DNA of 19,339 nucleotides from QHXQ01 sp036389375. Lineage in GTDB: Bacteria > Acidobacteriota > Blastocatellia > Pyrinomonadales > Pyrinomonadaceae. Under the pieces are notes generated by a model, which was given only the letters and a program-made list of their open reading frames with translations, made no database searches and was not told the DNA's origin. A program made the position numbers and the translations under genes. Shown in pieces: positions 1 to 6,167 of this stretch. How positions within the stretch are numbered: the stretch's first letter is position 1; each line of letters opens with the position of its first letter. Where the stretch lies: NCBI GenBank assembly GCA_036389375.1, contig DASVQA010000221.1, positions 1-19,339 of the forward strand. The letters are read 5' to 3'.

Positions 1-179
1 CGTTGCCGGCGGGACAGCATCGTGTGGAGATGCGGTATGTTGCACCGGCGGCGCGCATTGGTGCGCTTATCTCGGTGCTGACGCTCGGCTTGCTGGTGGG
101 GCTGGCGGTCTTTGCGCGGCGCAGACGCAAGGAACTGAACCGAACTTACGTGGTCACGCCAAGCGAGACGATCAACTGA
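1..179 (+). CDS. YfhO-like membrane protein, C-terminal fragment (gene starts outside window)
   Basis: This is the last part of an open frame whose first complete codon in the window is at position 3 and whose TGA stop is at 177-179. The peptide begins LPAGQHRVEMRYVAPAAR, runs through one hydrophobic segment (ALISVLTLGLLVGLAVFA) and ends in a short basic tail. This matches the last transmembrane helix and tail of the three complete YfhO-type proteins on + in this window, especially the one ending at 6167, with which it shares 33 identical nucleotides (1-33 and 5986-6018). It is therefore the 3' end of another paralogue in the same tandem array. Thirteen bases separate its stop from the next start, so the genes are probably co-transcribed. 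Everything upstream of this tail is outside the window, including the catalytic loop. Confidence 0.85.
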   Translation, partial: LPAGQHRVEMRYVAPAARIGALISVLTLGLLVGLAVFARRRRKELNRTYVVTPSETIN

Positions 180-192
180 CTGGACGACGAGC

Positions 193-3100
193 ATGCGTTT
201 TCACGGTTGGCGGCAGTGGTGGCAGGGGCGACGCGCGGACGTGGCGGCGCTGGCGGTCGTCGTGCTGTTTTTCGGCGCGTGCTTCGGGGGCTTCATCTGG
301 CGCGGACAGTTTCTCATCGGCGGCGACGTGTTCTTCGATCATTACCCTTTGCGCACCGTCGCGTGGGAGATGATCCGGCACGGGCATTTGCCGCTCTGGA
401 CGCCGCACGTCTGGTCGGGCTACCCGATGCTCGCAATGGCGTCGCTCAGTCTCGGCTATCCGCTCACCTGGGTACATCTCTTTTTGCCGGGCCACTGGGC
501 GGTCGAGCTTTACGTACTCGCGCCGTTTCTGCTCACGCCCGCCTTCACCTACGCCTATGCGCGCACGCTCAAGCGCACGCGCACGGCTGCGCTCTTGGCC
601 GCGCTGTCGTTCGGCTACGGCGGACTGATGACGAACACTTACGGCATGAACGGTGTACCCACCAACGCGCTCATGTGGCTGCCGCTCATGCTCCTTGCAC
701 TCGAACGCGCACGCGCGCGCCGCTTCATCCCGTGCCTCGTCGGCGCAACCCTGCTCTACGCGCTCTCGCTCCTGACCGGGCACGGGCAAAGTTTCATGCA
801 GCTAGGTATGCTCGCAGCGGCTTACGCGGTCTGCCTCGCGCTCTGCGGCGAACCTGCGCCGGCGACAACAGACGCACAGCCGCACACAGCGACCGATGCC
901 GCGCACACAGATGCACACGAGCGTGCGCGCAGCCTCTACACGTGGGCGCGCTGGCGACCTCTGGCTGTGGCCGCGAGCGCGATTGCGCTGGGCTGCGGCG
1001 TGGCGGCGTGGCAAATTCTTGAGACGTTGCGCGCCACCCGCCGCAGCATACGCAGCACGCTCAGCTACGAGATGTTCGGCGCGGGCGGCTTCACCCCCGG
1101 CGAGGCGCTGCGCTCGCTCGCCGCACCGCTCTATCACTACATCGAAGTCACGACCTATCAAGCGCCGCTCATCCTGTTGTTGGCCGCCGCGGCCGTCGCC
1201 TGCGCTGTGCGCGCACGTGCGCGCCGCGACCCGCCCGCACTCTTCGAGCCGCGCGTCCTCTTCTGGTTTATCGTCGCGCTCGTCGCCTTCGTCCTGCTGC
1301 TCGGCGGCCACACGCCGCTCTACGGGCTGCTCTATCGCGTGCCCGTCTTCAACCTGTTCCGCCGCCCGTCGCGTTACGTCTGCGAGTGGACGTTCGCCCT
1401 GAGCATCCTCGCCGCTTACGGTTGGGACGCGCTCGCGGCCCGCGCCGCCGCCACGTACACGCACCGCACGGACGAGCGCAGCATGACAAGAGTGCTGCCC
1501 GCTCTGGCGCTGTTGCTCCTGAGTGCGGCGCTCGGCGTCGGTTGGTGGCGCGGCGTCGCACACGGTGGCGGCGAAGCGAGCTACCTGCGCTGGAAATTCT
1601 GCTTCACGTTCATGACGACGCTCGCGCTCATCTACGGCTGGCGCGTCCTCGCGTCCACGTGGCGTGCGCGCGTCATGACGTGCGCGCTCCTGCTCGTCTG
1701 CTTCGTCGAGCCGTTCATCCTGATCAGCCGTTGGTGGCCCGGCACGGCCAAACCGGCCGCGCGCTTTACCACGCCCGCGCTCACGACGCGCTGGCTGCAA
1801 CAGTTCCCGCCCACCGAGCAGCGCGTCTACGTGCGTGCGAACGGGCCGGAAGAAGAGAGCGCGCCTGAGCCGCGCTTCGACGCGCTCGACCGCACCGCGC
1901 CCTTTGGGCTGTACAACGTCGCGGGCTACGAATCGCTCACCCTCGAACGTTACAGCCGCGCGCTCGGCAACGTCGAGTTCGACACAGTCAGCCCGCGCCC
2001 CGGCTACAGCCCCACGCGCGCCCTCTTTACCACGCGCTCGCACGTGCTCGACCTGTTGAACGCGCATTACGTTGTGACGTGGCCCGACCTCGCCGGTCTG
2101 CCGGCGCAGAACCTCTTCGAGCACGACGGCGTGCGTTTCGCCGCCGATGATCTGGGGCTGACGGTTGCACCGGGCCAGAGTGTTGACTTGCGCGGCGCGA
2201 CGGGCGCGGGCGACCAGCTTGCGCTCGTCACTTCGCTTGCCAACTCCGTCGTCGTCAAGCAGGGCGACACGGTCGCGCGCCTGCGCGTCTTCACAACCGA
2301 CGGGCAAGTGATCGAGCGCGAGTTGCGCGCCGGTTTCGACACGGCCGAGTGGGCGCACGAGCGCGCGGACGTGCGCGGCGCGATTGCCCACCAGCTTGCG
2401 CCCGTCTTCGACCGCGTGCCGGGCGACGCGGCCAACAGCTTCACTGCATTGCGCTACTACGCGCGTGTTGCGCTCGGTGCGCGTGTGTCCATCAGTCGCG
2501 TCGAGATCAAAAACGTCGCGCCCGTCGCGGCGCTCGCGCTCTGGAAGGCGACCCTCTACGACGCGCAGACTGGCCGCGCAACGCCATTAACAAACGAACT
2601 CGAAGCCAGCACGCTCGACCCCGCGCGCTGGCAGTTGGCGCAGGATATGGGCGGCGTCCTCATCCTGCACAACCTGCGCGCCTGCCCGCGCGCGTGGCTC
2701 GTCGCGGAAGCCGAAGCCGTAGACGGCGAAGAAGCGTTGCGCCGCATCAGCGGCGAGGGCGCGCATGAATTTGCTCCACGCCGCACGGCGCTTTTGGAAG
2801 TTCGGCCTGAGGAATTGCCGCAACTGCCCGGCGGCACGGTCGCAGCACCGAGCGATGCGCGCATCGTCGGCTACGAGCCGAGTCAACTTGTCATCGAAAC
2901 CGACGCGCCGACGCCGACCATGCTTGTTGTCAGTGAGATGTTCTATCCCGGCTGGGTCGCCACCGTTGACGGGCAAGCGGCGCGCATCCATCTCGCCGAT
3001 TTCCTGCTGCGCGCGGTGGCCTTGCCCGCCGGTCGGCATCGCGTCGAGATGCGCTATACTGCGCCCGCCGCGCGCGCCGGCGCGGCCATCTCCGCCTGCA

Positions 3101-3201
3101 CTTTACTGCTACTCGGCGCGCTCTACGTTTACGAACGACGCGCGTGGGGCGCTCGCTTTCGGCGGCACGAACTGAAACGGAGGCACGCAAAAGAGAGTTG
3201 A
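193..3201 (+). CDS. YfhO-family GT-C-type membrane glycosyltransferase, paralogue 1
   Basis: A 1002-residue polytopic membrane protein. The first ~520 residues hold many hydrophobic helices starting at residues ~18-36. The first outer loop reads LIGGDVFFDHYP, with Asp45 where GT-C enzymes carry a catalytic acid, followed by RTVAWEM and LPLWTPHVWSGYP, typical of YfhO proteins (Pfam YfhO family). Residues ~520-960 form a large soluble, probably periplasmic, part containing VLDLLNAHYVVTW, the LRAGFDTAEWAHERADVR module and the closing VSEMFYPGWVATVDG motif. A single helix (~962-981) and a basic tail end the protein. In Bacillus and Listeria, YfhO proteins add sugars from a polyprenyl-phosphate donor to teichoic acid; the acceptor here is unknown. 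ATG at 193 follows the previous stop by 13 bases with no strong Shine-Dalgarno. The family call is firm, the reaction is inferred. Confidence 0.9.
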   Translation: MRFHGWRQWWQGRRADVAALAVVVLFFGACFGGFIWRGQFLIGGDVFFDHYPLRTVAWEMIRHGHLPLWTPHVWSGYPMLAMASLSLGYPLTWVHLFLPGHWAVELYVLAPFLLTPAFTYAYARTLKRTRTAALLAALSFGYGGLMTNTYGMNGVPTNALMWLPLMLLALERARARRFIPCLVGATLLYALSLLTGHGQSFMQLGMLAAAYAVCLALCGEPAPATTDAQPHTATDAAHTDAHERARSLYTWARWRPLAVAASAIALGCGVAAWQILETLRATRRSIRSTLSYEMFGAGGFTPGEALRSLAAPLYHYIEVTTYQAPLILLLAAAAVACAVRARARRDPPALFEPRVLFWFIVALVAFVLLLGGHTPLYGLLYRVPVFNLFRRPSRYVCEWTFALSILAAYGWDALAARAAATYTHRTDERSMTRVLPALALLLLSAALGVGWWRGVAHGGGEASYLRWKFCFTFMTTLALIYGWRVLASTWRARVMTCALLLVCFVEPFILISRWWPGTAKPAARFTTPALTTRWLQQFPPTEQRVYVRANGPEEESAPEPRFDALDRTAPFGLYNVAGYESLTLERYSRALGNVEFDTVSPRPGYSPTRALFTTRSHVLDLLNAHYVVTWPDLAGLPAQNLFEHDGVRFAADDLGLTVAPGQSVDLRGATGAGDQLALVTSLANSVVVKQGDTVARLRVFTTDGQVIERELRAGFDTAEWAHERADVRGAIAHQLAPVFDRVPGDAANSFTALRYYARVALGARVSISRVEIKNVAPVAALALWKATLYDAQTGRATPLTNELEASTLDPARWQLAQDMGGVLILHNLRACPRAWLVAEAEAVDGEEALRRISGEGAHEFAPRRTALLEVRPEELPQLPGGTVAAPSDARIVGYEPSQLVIETDAPTPTMLVVSEMFYPGWVATVDGQAARIHLADFLLRAVALPAGRHRVEMRYTAPAARAGAAISACTLLLLGALYVYERRAWGARFRRHELKRRHAKES
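1042..1071 (+). repeat. 30-bp exact repeat shared with 13567-13596
   Basis: Thirty identical bases link YfhO paralogues 1 and 3 (second copy at 13567-13596). They encode the RSIRSTLSYE segment between membrane helices. Paralogue 2 has the same protein motif with base changes, so the identity is more than the protein alone requires. Confidence 0.8.
1209..1224. repeat. 16-bp perfect palindrome in alternating purine-pyrimidine tract
   Basis: GCGCGCACGTGCGCGC reads the same on both strands and sits inside an 18-base run of strict purine-pyrimidine alternation (1207-1224). It lies within paralogue 1 and encodes an Arg/Ala-rich cytoplasmic stretch, so it may be only a by-product of codon bias. Confidence 0.6.
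2190..2560 (+). other. Conserved periplasmic module in YfhO paralogue 1
   Basis: This part of the soluble region contains QLALVTSLANSV, VARLRVFTTDGQ, LRAGFDTAEWAHERADVR, APVFDRVPGDAANSF and ALALWKATLYDA. The same order occurs in paralogue 2 (about 5170-5530), paralogue 3 (about 14750-15110) and, more diverged, in the - strand copy (about 6700-7080). The mix of short beta-like strands and conserved Trp/Arg/Asp suggests a beta-sandwich carbohydrate-binding-like fold, which is inference only. Confidence 0.55.
3179..3201 (+). promoter_or_regulatory. Translational coupling site: GGAGG plus overlapping stop/start TTGA
   Basis: GGAGG at 3179-3183 precedes a TTG at 3198-3200 that shares two bases with the TGA stop (3199-3201) of the upstream gene. 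The arrangement fits termination-reinitiation coupling of the two YfhO-like proteins. The 14-base spacing is longer than usual, so reinitiation may matter more than free ribosome binding. Confidence 0.55.
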
Positions 3202-6167
3202 CGAAGAGAGCGCGTTTACAAGTGTGCTGGCACGGGCGACGCGCGGACGCGGCGGCGCTCGCGTGCATGGTCGGCGTCTTTGCCCTGTGCTTCGGGCCCG
3301 TGCTGCTCAAAGGCAAGTCGCTGCTGCTGCTCGATTCGTTTGCTTACTCGTACCCGCTCCGCACCGTCGCATGGGAGATGCTGCGGCACGGCGAGTGGCC
3401 GCTCTGGACGCCGCTCATGCTCTCCGGCTATCCGCTGTTTGCGATGACGCAGATCAGCCTCGGCTATCCGCTGACGTGGGGCTACTTTTTCCTGCCGGGC
3501 CATCTTGCCGAAGAGGTTTACGTGCTCGCGCCGTTTCTGCTCACGCCTGCGTTCACTTACGCCTACGTGCGCGAACTCGGGCGTAGCCGGCTGGCGGCGC
3601 TCATGGCCGGTCTCGCGTTCGGCTACGGCGGGTTGATGACGAACGCCATGGCCAGCAACAGCATCATGCTGCACGCCGTCATGTGGCTGCCGCTTATGCT
3701 CATCGCCGTCGAGCGCGCACGCCGCGCGCCGTTCGTGCGCTGCCTGCTCTGGGCCACGGGCGCTTTCGCGCTCTCCGTGCTGACGCGCCACGCGCAGGGG
3801 TTTCTCTACGCGGGCGCGCTCGCCGTCGCCTACGGTCTCTTTCTCTCGCTCGTCTCCGGCCTGTCCACGCGCCGCAGCGACTCGGCAGACCGACGCGCGT
3901 GGTTTCACTGGACGCACTGGCGACCGCTCGCCGTCGTGTGCGGCGCGCTACTGTTTGCGGCCGGGTTGTCGGCGTTTCAATTACTGGAAACGATGCGCGT
4001 CCTGCGGCGCAGCGTGCGCAGCAGGCTCAGCTATGAGTATTTCGTGAACGGCTCATTCACGCCCGGCGAGTTCTGGCGCTCGCTCGTCGCGCCCGCCTTT
4101 CATCCGGTTGACGTGACGGCTTACATGCCGCCGCTCGTCGTCGCGCTGGCGCTGGTCGCCGTCGGCGTGGCCTTTGCGGGTGCGCGCCCGCGCGAGCCGC
4201 GCGTCTTCTTCTGGTTGGGCGTGGCGCTCGTCGCGTGCGTGCTGATGCTCGGCGGCAGCACGCCCGTCGCGCGCTTGATGTATCGGCTGCCGCTCGTCAG
4301 TCTCTTTCGCCGGCCCACGCGCCACGCCTTTGAATGGACGTTCGCGCTCGCCATCCTCGCCGCTTACGGTTGGGACATCGTCGCCGCGCGCATGGCGCAC
4401 CGGCGCACGACGCATGACGGGCGCTTGGTCGTCGTCGGTCTCTGCGCGCTCGTCGCCGCCGCGCTTGTCGGCGCGCTCTGGTGGGCGCGCATCTGTCCGA
4501 GCCGCAACGGCCCCGATAACCCTCTGCTGTGCGACCTGACGGAATCGGCCTACCTCTATTGGAAACTGGCTTTCACGCTGCTCACGTCGCTGTGCGTGTG
4601 GGTGGGCTGGCGCATGGCGCGCGGGCGTTGGCGCACGATGCTCTTAGGCGGCGCAATCGTGCTCGTCTGCTTCGTGGAATCGCTCCTGCTGCTCTCGGCG
4701 TGGTGGCTCTACTGGACGAAGCCGCCCGGTCGCATCGCCACCTTCTCGCCCGTCACGCGCTACCTGCAACAGTTTCCGCCCGCCGCCAATCGCGCCTACA
4801 TACGCATCGGCCTCTTCATAGACGAATCGGCCGAGCGCCCGCGCGTCGATGAACCGAACCTGACCGTGCTCGCCGGTGTGCACAACGTCGCGGGCTACGA
4901 GCCGCTCGTGCTTGAACGCTACAGCCGCGCGCTCGGCAACGTCGGGCAAGACGCCGTGAACCCGCGCGCGGACGCACCGGGCGGGCCTGACCAGACGTTG
5001 TTTGCGCGCCGCTCGCACGTGCTCGATCTTTTGAACACCACACACGTCGTCACCTTCGCGCAGTTCGCCACAGGGCCTGAAGCTCTGCTCACGCGCGAGG
5101 GCATCAACTTCAAACACGCAGACCTCGGCGGTGGCCTGCAACCGGGTGAGACCGCGACGCTCGTCGGCGCAGGCGCGACCGGCGACACGCTCGCACTCGT
5201 CACATCGCTCGCCGTCTCGCCGGACGTGCCCGACGGGCAGACGGTCGCGCGGCTCCGCATCAGCACGAGCGAGGGGCAGACGATTGAGCGTGAACTGCAA
5301 GCCGGGCGCGACACGGCCGAATGGGCGCACGAACGCCCGGACGTGCGTGCCGGGATCAAACATCGGCTTGCGCCCGTCTTCGACAGTCTGCCGGGCGACG
5401 CCGCCAACAGCTTTCCCGCGCATCGCTACTGGACACGACTCGCGCTCGGCGCGCACGTCAAACTTGAGCGCATAGAGATCACGAGCGTCACCAGACAGGC
5501 CGTCATCGCGCTCTGGAAGGCGACGCTCTACGACGCCGCGCAAGGGCAGGGCACACCGCTCGCGCTGCCGCCGCAAGATTTCGATCCGGCGCGCTGGACG
5601 CTCGGTTTCAAACACGAAGACCTCTACGTCTGGCAGAACCAACGTGCCCTGCCGCGTGCATGGCTGGTCGCAGAAGCGGAAGCCGTAGACGGCGAAGAAG
5701 CACTAAGAAGAATACGCGGCGAAGGCCCGCACGAATTTGACCCGCGCCGCACCGCCCTGCTGGAAGTGCGCCCTGACGAGTTGCCGCCCCTGCCCGGTGG
5801 TGCGCTGGCACCGGAGAGCACAGCTAAGGTCGTCAGCTATGCAGCGAACCACTTAGCGATTGAGACGAGTGCGCCGACGCCGACTGTGCTGATGGTGAGT
5901 GAAATCTTTTATCCGGGCTGGGCAGCGACGGTGGATGGGCAACCGGCGCGGATTAGTCTGGCAGATTTTCTGTTGCGGGGCGTGGCGTTGCCGGCGGGAC
6001 AGCATCGTGTGGAGATGCATTATGTTGCGCCGGCGGCCCGCATTGGTGCGCTCGTCTCCGCCTTTACGCTGCTTCTGTTGGGCGCGCTCGCACTCTACGC
6101 GCGCCGCAGCCGCCACGCCGAGCCGGCGATGAACAACAGCGACAACGCGCTCAACCCCACGCCGTAA
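3198..6167 (+). CDS. YfhO-family GT-C-type membrane glycosyltransferase, paralogue 2
   Basis: A 989-residue paralogue of the upstream gene with the same plan: helical part to ~residue 515, soluble periplasmic part, last helix ~948-968. The first outer loop is LLLLDSFAYSYP, keeping the Asp (residue 46) but not the preceding GlyGly; then RTVAWEM and WPLWTPLMLSGYP. I chose TTG 3198 as the start. It overlaps the upstream TGA as TTGA, and leaves 13 residues before the shared RRAD motif, against 12 in paralogue 1. A GTG at 3144 in the same frame would add an 18-residue tail inside the upstream gene. GGAGG lies at 3179-3183, a rather long 14 bases before TTG. The final 21 residues are polar, and their codons overlap the convergent gene by 73 bp. 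From about 5680 the codon style changes and resembles the tail at 1-179. Confidence 0.88.
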   Translation: MTKRARLQVCWHGRRADAAALACMVGVFALCFGPVLLKGKSLLLLDSFAYSYPLRTVAWEMLRHGEWPLWTPLMLSGYPLFAMTQISLGYPLTWGYFFLPGHLAEEVYVLAPFLLTPAFTYAYVRELGRSRLAALMAGLAFGYGGLMTNAMASNSIMLHAVMWLPLMLIAVERARRAPFVRCLLWATGAFALSVLTRHAQGFLYAGALAVAYGLFLSLVSGLSTRRSDSADRRAWFHWTHWRPLAVVCGALLFAAGLSAFQLLETMRVLRRSVRSRLSYEYFVNGSFTPGEFWRSLVAPAFHPVDVTAYMPPLVVALALVAVGVAFAGARPREPRVFFWLGVALVACVLMLGGSTPVARLMYRLPLVSLFRRPTRHAFEWTFALAILAAYGWDIVAARMAHRRTTHDGRLVVVGLCALVAAALVGALWWARICPSRNGPDNPLLCDLTESAYLYWKLAFTLLTSLCVWVGWRMARGRWRTMLLGGAIVLVCFVESLLLLSAWWLYWTKPPGRIATFSPVTRYLQQFPPAANRAYIRIGLFIDESAERPRVDEPNLTVLAGVHNVAGYEPLVLERYSRALGNVGQDAVNPRADAPGGPDQTLFARRSHVLDLLNTTHVVTFAQFATGPEALLTREGINFKHADLGGGLQPGETATLVGAGATGDTLALVTSLAVSPDVPDGQTVARLRISTSEGQTIERELQAGRDTAEWAHERPDVRAGIKHRLAPVFDSLPGDAANSFPAHRYWTRLALGAHVKLERIEITSVTRQAVIALWKATLYDAAQGQGTPLALPPQDFDPARWTLGFKHEDLYVWQNQRALPRAWLVAEAEAVDGEEALRRIRGEGPHEFDPRRTALLEVRPDELPPLPGGALAPESTAKVVSYAANHLAIETSAPTPTVLMVSEIFYPGWAATVDGQPARISLADFLLRGVALPAGQHRVEMHYVAPAARIGALVSAFTLLLLGALALYARRSRHAEPAMNNSDNALNPTP

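Noticed and set aside
802..2391. Long open frame on - (529 residues) opposite YfhO paralogue 1
   Set aside because: It is an Arg/Ala/Glu-rich, low-complexity translation typical of antisense frames in GC-rich genes, with no recognisable motif and full overlap with a confident gene.
3144..3197. N-terminal extension of paralogue 2 from GTG 3144
   Set aside because: It lies wholly in the upstream gene and has no counterpart in paralogue 1; TTG 3198 aligns the N-termini.
4644..5642. Open frame on - (332 residues) opposite paralogue 2
   Set aside because: The same antisense shadow occurs at the homologous place in paralogues 1 and 3, as expected from shared codon bias rather than a gene.
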